Source: Cytophagales bacterium (GTDB lineage: Bacteria > Bacteroidota > Bacteroidia > Cytophagales > Bernardetiaceae). From it: a stretch of 64,000 bases of DNA. The position numbers were made by a program, and so were the translations under genes. Positions 43,424-55,052 of the stretch are shown here, in pieces. The number at the start of each line of letters is the position of its first letter. Position 1 is the first letter of the stretch. The DNA lies in contig RDZD01000011.1 of NCBI GenBank assembly GCA_004293815.1, positions 62,001-126,000 of the forward strand, in the 5' to 3' direction. The notes beneath the pieces were generated by a model, which saw nothing but the letters and a program-made list of their open reading frames with translations, was not told the DNA's origin and searched no databases.

Positions 43424-46400
43424 ATGCTCACAAAACCCTCGCTGTTGCTTAAAGTCTTTCTGGTGGCTTTAAGTAGTTGTCTTTGCATAGAAAGCCTCTT
43501 TGCACAGAATTACCAGTTATTCTTTAAAGCTGGTACAAGAGAGCCAGCTGCCAACTTTTCTGAACTAAGCCGTAGAGGAGAGCTAAGCCCATCCTCTCTG
43601 TTCAAGGGGCAGTATCACGTTTTGTTGCAGTTTGAGAAGCTCCCCTCCGACAAGGCGCGTGCGCAAATGCAATCGGAAGGCATAAAGTTACTGGACTATA
43701 TTCCTAACAATGCTTACTATGCACAAATCAAAGCACCTATTAACTGGACGCTACTGTTGAAATACAACGTACGTGCTATAACAAATCTTTCTTTAGAAGA
43801 AAAAACAAGTGAGGCATTCCGTACACGCCCTTTTGCGGCTTGGGCCACCGCAGCAAAAGAAAACTTTGTAGACTTGCGCGTGGAGCTGTGGGGAGATTAT
43901 AAACGAGCTGACATTGAGGCAGATGTTTTGAGCCTAGGTGGTAGATTTATGCGCAATGAACCCATCTACAGAACTATAGAATTTAGAGTGCCTGTTGCCC
44001 AAGCAGACAAAGTAGTAGATTTTGCGTGGGCTCAATATGTGGACATCACCTCGCGCCCAAAATCTCAGGTCAATTTTCTGGAAAGAGGCAATCACCGATC
44101 CGCTGCTATCTTTTCAACAGCTACGTACGGACTGACAGGGCTTGGAGTTCGCATTGGCGAATGGGACGGCGGGACAGTGGATACCCACTTAGACTTTACA
44201 AGCCGTTTGTTTATCAAAGAAAGCTTAGACCCTAGCGCCCACCCCACGCACGTGGGAGGCACAGCAGCAGGTGCAGGCTTGCTCAATCCATTGCGTATGG
44301 GCATGGCTCCTAAGTCTACACTCTATTCATGGAACTTTGATGGTGACACTAATGCAGAGATGACCAACGCTATGGCCAATCCTTCAGATAGGTTTGAGAT
44401 TACCACCAACTCTTGGGGGGTAGGCTTCAGTTGTCCCAACTCAGGAATTTATGATTCAGATGCCCGTTTTGTAGACCAATTTTGCAATGATTTTACGTTT
44501 ATGTCAGCGCAGTGGGCTGTGGCCAACTCACAAGGCTCTAGCTGTGTGGCGGGTGGTTTTAGAAGCATCAGCGACGGCTGGGTGTCTTCCAAAAATGGCA
44601 TAGGGGTAGGTGCGCTCACCAGCACCGATGCGATGACCTCTTTCAGCAGCTTTGGCCCCGTACAAGACGGACGCATCAAACCAGACATCTGTGGTATAGG
44701 TCAGAACGTCAACTCTGCCTTGCCTGGCAACGCTTACGGTAACATGAGCGGCACATCAATGGCCACACCAGGCGTTTCAGGTACTATTGCACAAATCTAT
44801 GAATGGTACAAAAATGTGAAAGGTGGTGGCACTACCTTCCCTCAAAACATTTTGGTTAAAGCAACCTTGCTCAACAACGCTGATGATTTTGGCAATGCTG
44901 GCCCTGATTACAAGTTTGGCTATGGACGCATCAACGCGCTTAATACCATCAGAGCTATGGAGACGAATCGTTACGAAGAAAACACCATATCTGCTGGCGG
45001 TTCTTACACCAAGTCTATCACAGTACCAGCAGGAGCTACACAACTGCGCGTAATGATTGTGTGGCGAGACCCTGCAGCGGCTGTTTCTGCTGCTACAGCT
45101 CTGGTAAACAACCTCAATATGACCGTAACCAATCCTTCAAGTGTAGTTTTCAACCCCTGGATATTAGCACCAGGCACGCCTAATGCAGTGGCTACTCGCG
45201 GAGTGGATAATCTGAATAACGTGGAGCAAGTAACCATCGACAACCCTGCCGCTGGCACATACAACATCACAATACAAGGAACAAGCGTACCATTTGGCCC
45301 TCAGGCTTATGCGCTTACATGGACTGTAGATGAGCCATACGTGCGTGTTACCTACCCTGTGGGTGGCGAGCAACTTGAAACGGGAACAGCCTATACAGTG
45401 AACTGGGATGGCTCCGGAATAGTAGGCTCACAAACGTTAGAGTTTTCTTTGAATAACGGTGCAACATGGACAACTTTAAGCACTTCTCTAGCTGCTAATG
45501 TGCGCTCATTTAGCTGGACTACACCCGGTACTATCAGCAACCAAGCCCTAATACGCGTGACTAATGGCGCATTGACTGATCAGAGCGATGCTGTATTTTC
45601 TTTGTTACGCAGACCTACAGGTTTGACCGCTACAGCTGGCTGCGGAAGTATCAATCTAACATGGACAGCAGTGCCAAGTGCTACCTCTTATGATGTTTTT
45701 AGACTAAATACCGCCACAGGAAACTATGACTTTTTAGCCAATGTGGCAGGCACTTCGCATAACGTAACTTCGCTGGCCGCTGGTTCTTATTGGTTTGCCA
45801 TAACAGCCAAACACGCTGGTACGGGGGCTGTCAGTATGCGCTCAAATGCAGTACAAGGCACGGTTGTCACCTCGCCCAATGACATTGCAATGGTAGCAAT
45901 TCTAAGCCCTGGCTGTGATTTTGCAACGCCGAGTACTCAAGCGGTTACTATAAGAATTAGAAGTTTGGCTTGCGCTACGATACCGACGGGTACTTCTATT
46001 CCAGTGAGTTATACTCGCGGTACAACGGTTTTGGAGAATATTGTTTTAGCCGCGCCCCTTACTAGTGGCTCGTTTTTGAATTATACATTTACTACCCCTG
46101 CCAGTTTTCCAACCTCAGGTGCTTACTTTATTGATGCTGCGGTAGCCTTTCCAGGTGATGCAGTGGCCAGTAACAACAGCATTTCAGGCTTTGAGGTGAG
46201 AACAGCTGCTTCTCTGCCACTCTATGAAGACTTTGAGAACCCCAATCCTGCCCCTTGCTGGACAAGAACTCAAAATGCAGGCTCTGATGGTTTTGTGTAT
46301 AGTCCTACCAACGCAAGCGCAAGTTTTACAATTCCGCCACACACGCAGTACGCATCCTCAAATGATGATCTTTGTGACTGCGACATGGCCAACGACTTCT

Positions 46401-49144
46401 TGATTACACCACGCTTGAACTTTACAGGACATACAGGCTTAAACTTGAATTTTCAAGCCGTATATCCAAACAACAGTTTTGGTTCTCAGGCTTTTGTTAA
46501 AGTAAGCACAACGGGTATTGCTGGTCCTTGGACTACTGTTCACACACTTACGGGGGTAGATGCTACATGGCAGAATGTGAATGTAAACCTTTCAGCTTAT
46601 GATGGTATGCCTCAAGTATGGGTAGCCTTCCACCATGACGACGACGGTAACTGGGCGGCGGGCTTTGCTGTGGATGATGTAAAAATATGTTCTTCTAATG
46701 CCCCTTCTTTAGTGTCACTCACACCTACTAATGGCGCAACAGGTGTAGCTGTTGGAACTAATTTAGTGATGACTTTTGATCAAGAGATGCAGGCTGGTGT
46801 AGGTAACATCACCATTTCAGATGGTGTAACGCCAATAGTTCTGCCTATAACAGATCCTCAAATCACGATAGCGGGCAACACGCTAACTATCGATTTGGTG
46901 GCGTTGCTTGGTTTTAGCAAAACCTATACTGTTACAATCAGTGCAGGTGCATTGAGGAATATCTGCGGTGTTAATTTTGCCTCTACGGGCTTAGCTTGGT
47001 CTTTCACGACAGTAGCAGCTCCTGATCTTACGCCGCCTGTAGTTGTAACCTTAGACCCTGCTAACGGTTCTGTTGGTGTACCACCGGCAAGCGATCTGAG
47101 TGTAACATTCAGCGAAACTGTTATCGCTTCACCTGGCGGCTCGATATCGCTCTTTACGGGTGCGGGTGTTTTGGTACAAACCTTCCCGCTGGCTGGTTTT
47201 TCAGGTTCTACGTTAGTTTTAAATCCGACTACGGACTTACTGCCGAGCACAGTCTATTATCTTGTTTTCAATCCAGGTTCTTTGGCAGACTTAGCAGGCA
47301 ATGCTTTTGCTCAAATTCTAACTCCTTTAGAGTGGCGATTCACAACAGGCGTGCCGGGCGGTTCGATAGGAACACCAAGTATCAGCCTTACCCCACCTTC
47401 ATGGATTAAAGCAGTTGGTCAGAATACGACAACTATAGATTTGCGTTGGTTTGACATGACACCCAATGAGAATGGATACAGAATTTATCGTTCTACAGCT
47501 GATGGCTATGACTTTGGATTATTGACAACCGTACCAGCAGGCAGTGGTGAAATGAACTTTGTAGACGTAGGGCTTAAGCCTGATACTCGCTACATTTATT
47601 TTGTGCGTCCGTATGTGGGTGAAGTGTATGAAACCTCTGACGAAGCCATTGGTTTCACTTACCCCAATATTCCAGCTTTGGTGTCAAAAAAAGATGCTTG
47701 CATGGGCGCAAGTGGCCTTATAGAAGTTATGGGAGATCATCTTTCGGGCGAATTTTACTGGTATGATTCTGAAACCAGCACAACCGCGATGAACGATGTT
47801 TCAGGTGCAGCTTTTACTAAGAATCTCTTCCAAACACCAGTACTTACCACAGCAAGAACTTTCTACGTAACAGCTAAAGGCAAAGGTTTTGAAAGCAAGC
47901 CACGTAAAGCCATTACGGTTGACGTTCTGCCTCTTCCTGTGGCTTTGATATTAGGTTCAAATCTGCAGTATGGTTGTAGCAACACGCTTCTTCTAAATGC
48001 AGAAGCTCAAGAAGGTGCAAATTATCGCTGGATATTGAACGAACAAGAAATAGCCACTACCACAACGGCAAGCTTTACGGCCAACAAATCAGGGGCTTAT
48101 AAAGTTGTTGTTGAGAAAAATGGTTGTACAAGCCTCTCTAACACAGTTCGTGTGGTGCTCAACTACGCCCCAAAAAGCCAAATAAGCGAAGGTGAAACAC
48201 CAACTTTCTGTGAAAGCGGTGTCTTGACAGTTAAGAAACCTGATGATGATGAAAGTTATGAGTGGTTCTTAGGCAGCACTCTAGCAGGAACAGGAACCTC
48301 GTTACCTGTTGTAGAAAGCGGTACATACAGCTTAGTCGTTACGAAAAATGGTTGTACTGGCAGCAGCGAAAGCAAGGTAAACATTGTTAAATTCCCTGAT
48401 GCGCTCACGCTTACCGCTACAAACAACACACTTTGCGCGGGAGAAGAAGCTGAACTTAATGCACCAAGTATAGAAGGTGCTAGTTATGAGTGGTACAGAA
48501 ACGGGCGCAAAGAGCAGACCAGTATATCAAACATCCTCAAAACTAGCAAAACGGGGACTTATATGGTAAGGGTCTTGCTAAATGGTTGCTCCAAAAACAG
48601 CGAAGAGATCAGTGTTGAACGATTGATTGCACCACGCACTACACTCAAAGACAATAGCCTGACTGGAACAATCACTGTAGAGGTAGAAGGTAGTGGCTCA
48701 GCTATTAGCCAAGTGAGTTGGTTCTACAACGGCGAGGAGCAAAGTGAGTTTGCTGACAAATCTAGTATTGTGCCTAGCAAAGAAGGTGCATACAAAGCAC
48801 GTGTCACTTTTGCAAACGGCTGCCAAGCAGAAACCAATACGGTGCGTTTCTTTGGTGCACTCGCCATAGAAGATGATGAAGAGAATCTGAACTTAGAATC
48901 ATCTTTGGTGATTTATCCAAACCCTACTAAAGGTCTGGTTTACATGAACCTAGACGGGCTTAAAGGGGAAGTGCTTGTAGAAATTACTGATGCGCTTGGT
49001 CGTATGGTGAGTAGCTACAGCTTTGATGCAAGCAAGACTCCAAAAGCAGAAATGAGCATAGAAAAGTTACCCAATGCCGTTTATACTCTAAAAATCCAAA
49101 CTAGCAAGGGAATTGTTTACAAAACCATTGCTAAAGTAGAGTAA
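43424..49144 (+). CDS. Giant secreted subtilisin-like S8 protease with T9SS sorting domain
   Basis: A 1906-residue exported protein. After the signal peptide (ending SLFAQ) and a pro-region comes an S8 domain with the triad Asp248 (IGEWDGG), His276 (HPTHVGGTAAG) and Ser445 (NMSGTSMATPG). Behind it are a pre-peptidase-like C-terminal domain, an fn3 domain (about 733), a CARDB-like domain (about 823) and a choice-of-anchor-J/MAM-like domain (about 932). Two Big_5 Ig-like domains (LTPTNGATGVAVGTNL and LDPANGSVGVPPASDL), fn3, a run of Ig-like repeats and a type IX sorting domain (VIYPNPTKGLVYMNL, about 1828-1906) complete it. It is probably attached to the cell surface or released by T9SS. Substrate unknown. 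Confidence 0.93.
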   Translation: MLTKPSLLLKVFLVALSSCLCIESLFAQNYQLFFKAGTREPAANFSELSRRGELSPSSLFKGQYHVLLQFEKLPSDKARAQMQSEGIKLLDYIPNNAYYAQIKAPINWTLLLKYNVRAITNLSLEEKTSEAFRTRPFAAWATAAKENFVDLRVELWGDYKRADIEADVLSLGGRFMRNEPIYRTIEFRVPVAQADKVVDFAWAQYVDITSRPKSQVNFLERGNHRSAAIFSTATYGLTGLGVRIGEWDGGTVDTHLDFTSRLFIKESLDPSAHPTHVGGTAAGAGLLNPLRMGMAPKSTLYSWNFDGDTNAEMTNAMANPSDRFEITTNSWGVGFSCPNSGIYDSDARFVDQFCNDFTFMSAQWAVANSQGSSCVAGGFRSISDGWVSSKNGIGVGALTSTDAMTSFSSFGPVQDGRIKPDICGIGQNVNSALPGNAYGNMSGTSMATPGVSGTIAQIYEWYKNVKGGGTTFPQNILVKATLLNNADDFGNAGPDYKFGYGRINALNTIRAMETNRYEENTISAGGSYTKSITVPAGATQLRVMIVWRDPAAAVSAATALVNNLNMTVTNPSSVVFNPWILAPGTPNAVATRGVDNLNNVEQVTIDNPAAGTYNITIQGTSVPFGPQAYALTWTVDEPYVRVTYPVGGEQLETGTAYTVNWDGSGIVGSQTLEFSLNNGATWTTLSTSLAANVRSFSWTTPGTISNQALIRVTNGALTDQSDAVFSLLRRPTGLTATAGCGSINLTWTAVPSATSYDVFRLNTATGNYDFLANVAGTSHNVTSLAAGSYWFAITAKHAGTGAVSMRSNAVQGTVVTSPNDIAMVAILSPGCDFATPSTQAVTIRIRSLACATIPTGTSIPVSYTRGTTVLENIVLAAPLTSGSFLNYTFTTPASFPTSGAYFIDAAVAFPGDAVASNNSISGFEVRTAASLPLYEDFENPNPAPCWTRTQNAGSDGFVYSPTNASASFTIPPHTQYASSNDDLCDCDMANDFLITPRLNFTGHTGLNLNFQAVYPNNSFGSQAFVKVSTTGIAGPWTTVHTLTGVDATWQNVNVNLSAYDGMPQVWVAFHHDDDGNWAAGFAVDDVKICSSNAPSLVSLTPTNGATGVAVGTNLVMTFDQEMQAGVGNITISDGVTPIVLPITDPQITIAGNTLTIDLVALLGFSKTYTVTISAGALRNICGVNFASTGLAWSFTTVAAPDLTPPVVVTLDPANGSVGVPPASDLSVTFSETVIASPGGSISLFTGAGVLVQTFPLAGFSGSTLVLNPTTDLLPSTVYYLVFNPGSLADLAGNAFAQILTPLEWRFTTGVPGGSIGTPSISLTPPSWIKAVGQNTTTIDLRWFDMTPNENGYRIYRSTADGYDFGLLTTVPAGSGEMNFVDVGLKPDTRYIYFVRPYVGEVYETSDEAIGFTYPNIPALVSKKDACMGASGLIEVMGDHLSGEFYWYDSETSTTAMNDVSGAAFTKNLFQTPVLTTARTFYVTAKGKGFESKPRKAITVDVLPLPVALILGSNLQYGCSNTLLLNAEAQEGANYRWILNEQEIATTTTASFTANKSGAYKVVVEKNGCTSLSNTVRVVLNYAPKSQISEGETPTFCESGVLTVKKPDDDESYEWFLGSTLAGTGTSLPVVESGTYSLVVTKNGCTGSSESKVNIVKFPDALTLTATNNTLCAGEEAELNAPSIEGASYEWYRNGRKEQTSISNILKTSKTGTYMVRVLLNGCSKNSEEISVERLIAPRTTLKDNSLTGTITVEVEGSGSAISQVSWFYNGEEQSEFADKSSIVPSKEGAYKARVTFANGCQAETNTVRFFGALAIEDDEENLNLESSLVIYPNPTKGLVYMNLDGLKGEVLVEITDALGRMVSSYSFDASKTPKAEMSIEKLPNAVYTLKIQTSKGIVYKTIAKVE

Positions 49145-49172
49145 ATAGGGTTTGCAACTAAATATGTTGCTT

Positions 49173-49212
49173 AATCGGGAGAGCTGGATTTATAGCTCTC
49201 CCGATTTTTTTT
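49173..49212 (+). terminator. Terminator after the giant protease gene
   Basis: AATCGGGAGAGCT pairs with AGCTCTCCCGATT (13 bp) around an 8-nt loop, followed by eight T residues, 29 bp after the stop. Confidence 0.93.
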
Positions 49213-49361
49213 AGGGAGCAAGTGGGAAATAAATTTTCTTATAGTCGTAATTGTAGAAAGAAAAGCAGCCTCAACTTTTATGAAATCGGTTGCAGGGTTC
49301 AAGGAATATTCGGTTTTTTTCTCTAATCAATCAAGTATAAAAAACTCTGTGACAACCTTGA

Positions 49362-50801
<1,440 letters not shown>

Positions 50802-51007
50802 TAGCTGCTAGCTCTGCACAGTAGGCAGATTCAAAACGACTTCTGGTGCCTTTTAAAAATATTTTTATCTGGCATCAGAAGTTATTTTTGTTGCTTTCTT
50901 CATAGCAATGCTTTATGTTTGCTCCAAGTTTTTTTGCGTTTATTTTTAGAAGTTTACACTTGCACATTTATTTGAGTATTTTTTAACTAAATCCAACTAA
51001 TAAATTG

Positions 51008-51976
51008 ATGTCCTCTCTCAGAATCTATCTGCTTGCGTTGCTGTTTTTGAGCTTAGGGCAGTCTGTGCTCCGCGCTCAAGATGATAGTGTGGACAGCTTG
51101 CTCAATGCCTTAGGCTCATCTGTAGAAAGCACCGAAAGAGTGCGCTATACATTCAAGTCTACACGTATTATTAATTTGCACTCCAACGAGTTGGCTGGCG
51201 TTGGTGCTTTGGTATTTCGTATCGCTCACCGCTTCAACGACATCAGTGGTGGAATGTATGATTTATTTGGCTTGGACGGTGCCAATATACGTTTTGCGTT
51301 AGAGTATGGCATCTCAGATAGGTTCATGGTGGCACTTGGTCGCAATAATTTTTTAAAAACAGGGGATGCACTCGTTAAAGTAGCTCTTTTAAGACAGACC
51401 AAAGGCGAGAAGAACTTCCCCTTTTCGGCTACCTTTGCGCATACTTCTGCCTTTATTACCCAAAAAGCAGCAGACAAAAATCGTAAGTTGAGCTTCTTAA
51501 ACCGAATGTCTTTTACCAATCAGATTGTTCTCACACGCAAGTTCAACGAGGCTTTCTCTTTGGCACTTGTGCCTTCATGGGTACATGAAAATACAGTTCC
51601 TTTAGCATCCGACCTGAACGATATTTTTGCCATGGGCGTGGGTGCGCGTTTTAAACTTAGCAGCAGGGTCTCACTAAATGGTGAGTATATCTATCGCTTG
51701 CCCTCTGAGGCTGCTAATATCCAGTACTACGCCAACAGTCTTTCTTTAGGTTTTGATATAGAAACAGGCGGTCATGTTTTTCAACTGCATCTCACCAACT
51801 CAGCTGGCATGACAGAAAACCGCTTTATTGCCTTTACGGACTCGCGTTGGACTAACTCAAAAGCTATTACAATCAACAATACCACACGAACTTTACAACA
51901 GAATATTTTCTTTGGCTTCAACATTACAAGGGATTTTGCGTTAAGTAGTCATAAACAGGGCAAACATGACAAATAA
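51008..51976 (+). CDS. DUF5777-like outer-membrane beta-barrel protein
   Basis: A 322-residue exported protein with a signal peptide ending near LRAQ. The mature part is beta-rich with VRYTFKSTRIINLHSNEL, FRIAHRFNDISGG and FDIETGGHVFQLHLTNSAGM blocks, matching the DUF5777 family. The family is predicted to form an outer-membrane barrel and is usually next to a yceI gene, as here. Its role may be linked to lipid or quinone handling; unproven. The ATG at 51008 follows a TTG by one codon. A long overlap-like stretch precedes yceI. Confidence 0.8.
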   Translation: MSSLRIYLLALLFLSLGQSVLRAQDDSVDSLLNALGSSVESTERVRYTFKSTRIINLHSNELAGVGALVFRIAHRFNDISGGMYDLFGLDGANIRFALEYGISDRFMVALGRNNFLKTGDALVKVALLRQTKGEKNFPFSATFAHTSAFITQKAADKNRKLSFLNRMSFTNQIVLTRKFNEAFSLALVPSWVHENTVPLASDLNDIFAMGVGARFKLSSRVSLNGEYIYRLPSEAANIQYYANSLSLGFDIETGGHVFQLHLTNSAGMTENRFIAFTDSRWTNSKAITINNTTRTLQQNIFFGFNITRDFALSSHKQGKHDK

Positions 51977-52055
51977 GTTTCTTGTAAAAACGGTTTATTT
52001 ATCTTGGCTTTTGTTGGTTGATACTACTTCTCATCATCTTTTACTCTTTAAAAAT

Positions 52056-52619
52056 ATGTCCAAAACAAAGCATATCTTAACACTTGCGCTGCTGCTGGTC
52101 AGCGTGTTTGTATCTTATCAAGTTCATGCACAGACCGCTCAAAACGCAGTCGCTCTCGAGAACCCTATAGTTCACTTCTTTTCAGACGGCGGCTTAGAAA
52201 AAATAGAGTCTACAAATAAAAAGGCTATAGGCAATATTTATCCTGATGCCAAACGCTTTGCATTCAAAATACCCATCAAGCAATTCGTATTTAAGAAAGC
52301 TCTCATGCAAGATCACTTCAACGAGAACTATATGGAGAGCGACAAATATCCAGAAGCTACATTTGCGGGCAGCATTGTGGGCGACTACGATCTTACCAAA
52401 GATGGCACATATCCCATAAAAGCAGATGGAGTTTTGAACGTACACGGCGTGGCACAAAAGCGCAGCATCCCCGCCACAATTACAGTTAAAAATGGCAAAG
52501 CTTCCATTTTTTCAAAGTTTATTATCAAACTTGTGGATCACAAAATAGATATTCCAACAATGCTTTTCAAAAAGATTGCAGAGGAAATACAAGTGGATAT
52601 CACTTCCAACCTTAAGTAG
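52056..52619 (+). CDS. YceI family periplasmic protein
   Basis: A 187-residue exported protein with a signal peptide ending VHAQ. YceI proteins are lipocalin-like barrels that bind polyisoprenoids. Seen here are HFFSDGGLEKIESTNKKA, ALMQDHFNENYMESDKYPEA and GVLNVHGVAQKRSIPATI, the usual YceI order. The frame extends upstream to an ATG at 51966, inside the DUF5777 gene, but the signal peptide starts at 52056. It is probably cotranscribed with the DUF5777 gene. Confidence 0.9.
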   Translation: MSKTKHILTLALLLVSVFVSYQVHAQTAQNAVALENPIVHFFSDGGLEKIESTNKKAIGNIYPDAKRFAFKIPIKQFVFKKALMQDHFNENYMESDKYPEATFAGSIVGDYDLTKDGTYPIKADGVLNVHGVAQKRSIPATITVKNGKASIFSKFIIKLVDHKIDIPTMLFKKIAEEIQVDITSNLK

Positions 52620-52671
52620 TCTCAGTTCTTCTAAAAAATAGCCTTCAGAAGAGCTGCTTGCCTCTATCACT

Positions 52672-52723
52672 TTAAAGCCTAGATTCATCTTGCATATTTG
52701 CACAAGATGAATCTAGGCTTTAA
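52672..52723. terminator. 21-bp perfect inverted repeat, bidirectional terminator
   Basis: TTAAAGCCTAGATTCATCTTG and its exact complement (52703-52723) flank a 10-nt loop. It lies between convergent yceI and glmS, whose stop is 3 bp away. A strong T tract is absent, but the AT-rich ends and the length favour a terminator for both genes. Confidence 0.75.
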
Positions 52724-52725
52724 GC

Positions 52726-54567
52726 TTATTCTACTGTAACGGATTTTGCCAAATTTCTTGGTTGATCCACGTTGCAGCCGCGCATAACAGCCACATGATA
52801 AGCCAATAACTGAAGCGGCACTACTGAAAGCAATGGCATAAGCATTTCATGTGTATTGGGAACTTCTATAACATAATCCACCATGCTTCTGATGTATACC
52901 TCGCCCTCCGTGACAATAGCGATAACTTTACCCTTGCGTGATTTTACCTCTTGAATGTTTGAAATAATCTTATCGTAAGAGCGGTCTGTGGTGCTGATAA
53001 CTACCACTGGCATCTCTTGGTCAATGAGCGCAATGGGGCCATGCTTCATTTCAGCCGCTGGATAGCCTTCCGCATGTATGTAGGAAATTTCTTTAAGCTT
53101 CAGTGCGCCTTCCAAAGCCACAGGGAAATTGCAGCCTCTGCCTAAGTACAGAAAGTTATGAGCGTCTTTGAAAGTACTGGCCATTTTTTCTATCTGAGCG
53201 TTGAGGCGAAGTGTTTCTTCTACTTTATTCGGGATATTGTCCAGCTCAGTAAGAAGCTCTTCTAGCTTGTATTTGTCTATGGTCTTACGATTCTTGGCTA
53301 TCATTAAGGCCATCAAGAGCAACACAACCACCTGCGATGTAAAAGCTTTAGTACTGGCCACACCTATTTCTGGTCCTGCGTGTATGTATGCGCCCTCGTG
53401 TGATGCGCGTGAAATGGACGAGCCTACTACGTTGCAAATACCAAAAATAATAGCTCCTTTGCTTTTAGCTAGTTCCACAGCTGCCAGTGTATCGGCTGTT
53501 TCACCTGACTGAGAAATGGCAATAACCACATCGCCTTTATTGATGATAGGATTGCGGTATCTGAATTCCGAAGCATATTCCACCTCTACAGGTATACGAG
53601 CTATCTCCTCTATCATGTATTCTGCGACTAAGCCCGCATGCCAAGAGGTACCACAACCTACAATAATGATTCGCTTTGCCTTGACCAAATTATTCAAATA
53701 CTTTTGAATGCCACCTAGTTGGACGTGCCTTTTGGCTGGAATCAAACGTCCACGCATAGCGTCGCGTATGGATCGGGGTTGCTCAAAAATCTCCTTGAGC
53801 ATAAAAAACTCATAACCGCCTTTCTCTATTGAGTCTAGCGACATATCTAAAGTTTGTATGTAAGGTGTGGTAGGGACATCATCTAGCGTTTTGATAGAAA
53901 GACTATTGCTTTCTATTACAGCCATTTCCCCGTCGTTTAAATACACCACATCGCGTGTATATTCTATGATGGGTGTGGCATCAGAAGCCACAAAAAATTC
54001 TTTTGCGTCTTTGCCAATACCAATGACCAGCGGGCTACTTTTACGCGCTACAATCATGGTGTTGGGCATATCTTCTGAAATTACCACAATGGCGTAAGCA
54101 CCTACTACTTTTGTAAGAGCAAGCCTAACAGCCTCATTTAAAGGACATTGGTGGTGTTTTTGAATATCGTCTATGAAGTGTATGAGGACTTCAGTATCAG
54201 TATCGCTCTTAAACTTATAGCCCTTAGCTACTAATTCCTGCTTGATAGAGAGATAGTTTTCTATAATTCCGTTGTGAATAAGGGCAAGCTTTTTGGTACT
54301 GGAAAGATGTGGGTGTGAATTTCTGTCACTAGGCTCGCCATGTGTGGCCCAACGCGTATGCCCTATGCCAATATGCCCTTTTAGAGACTTCCCCTTAAGG
54401 GTAGATTCCAAATCCGAAACCTTACCTTGTCGTTTATACACGCGCAATGTATCATTGATGAGAGCCACACCTGCACTATCATACCCTCTATACTCTAGAC
54501 GCTTAAGTCCCTTAATGATGATAGGACAAGCATCACGCTCACCCACATAACCTACAATTCCACACAT
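52726..54567 (-). CDS. glmS: Glutamine-fructose-6-phosphate aminotransferase (isomerizing)
   Basis: A 613-residue enzyme that makes glucosamine-6-phosphate from fructose-6-phosphate and glutamine, the first step to UDP-GlcNAc. The N-terminal Cys2 of MCGIVGYVGERDACP is the glutaminase nucleophile. Two SIS domains carry GCGTSWHAG and SQSGETADTLAA, and the C-terminus ends NLAKSVTVE. Length and layout are standard. No glmS ribozyme-like element was recognised in the 5' region. A promoter-like pair lies 62 bp upstream. Confidence 0.97.
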   Translation of the reverse strand: MCGIVGYVGERDACPIIIKGLKRLEYRGYDSAGVALINDTLRVYKRQGKVSDLESTLKGKSLKGHIGIGHTRWATHGEPSDRNSHPHLSSTKKLALIHNGIIENYLSIKQELVAKGYKFKSDTDTEVLIHFIDDIQKHHQCPLNEAVRLALTKVVGAYAIVVISEDMPNTMIVARKSSPLVIGIGKDAKEFFVASDATPIIEYTRDVVYLNDGEMAVIESNSLSIKTLDDVPTTPYIQTLDMSLDSIEKGGYEFFMLKEIFEQPRSIRDAMRGRLIPAKRHVQLGGIQKYLNNLVKAKRIIIVGCGTSWHAGLVAEYMIEEIARIPVEVEYASEFRYRNPIINKGDVVIAISQSGETADTLAAVELAKSKGAIIFGICNVVGSSISRASHEGAYIHAGPEIGVASTKAFTSQVVVLLLMALMIAKNRKTIDKYKLEELLTELDNIPNKVEETLRLNAQIEKMASTFKDAHNFLYLGRGCNFPVALEGALKLKEISYIHAEGYPAAEMKHGPIALIDQEMPVVVISTTDRSYDKIISNIQEVKSRKGKVIAIVTEGEVYIRSMVDYVIEVPNTHEMLMPLLSVVPLQLLAYHVAVMRGCNVDQPRNLAKSVTVE

Positions 54568-55052
54568 ATTGTTCTGAATGTTAGAATATTTAGAAGAACC
54601 CTATCAATTTTAGAATGTCAAAATTAAGCAAATATAGGCGAATAAACAAATGGATGTCAAAAGGTAACAAGAAAATGAGATTGCAGCAACTGAGTAGACT
54701 ATAGCAAGAAACCGCTATGGCCGATTATCGTATTGAGTCTATCTTTTCCTTGGCCAATGTTAAAACTAAGTATTGGATTGTGGCAAAAGAGTCCAATTTA
54801 TTGAATTTAGATGCCGCAGCATTTTGTAATTAATGACATGCTTGCTATTCTAAATTTATGATTGTTAATTTTCAGATAACGAGCGCATTAAAATTTGCTT
54901 TTAGGACTCTTTTTTTAGTCTCGTCTTGCAAATGGCTTAAAAAAAATGGCAGGCTTAAAAGTTTTTCTTTTAGAAAGAAGTTCTAATCTTGCATATAGCA
55001 TAAAATTTTATCAATTTTAGCACCTGATTTAGCTCACAGCTCCCACACGGCC
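54568..55052. other. Intergenic, divergent promoter region
   Basis: About 485 bp between divergent glmS and the Nudix gene. Apart from the glmS promoter candidate, it holds a 38-codon plus-strand frame at 54717-54833 that has no signal peptide or family pattern and is not called. No RNA gene seen. Confidence 0.55.
54629..54661 (-). promoter_or_regulatory. Putative glmS promoter
   Basis: Read on the minus strand, TTTG (complement of 54658-54661), a 21-bp spacer and TATATTTG (complement of 54629-54636) fit the Bacteroidota -33/-7 pattern, 62 bp before the glmS ATG. Confidence 0.5.

Noticed and set aside
54717-54833. 38-codon frame upstream of the Nudix gene
   Set aside because: No lipobox, membrane helix, promoter or recognisable motif; too short to support.
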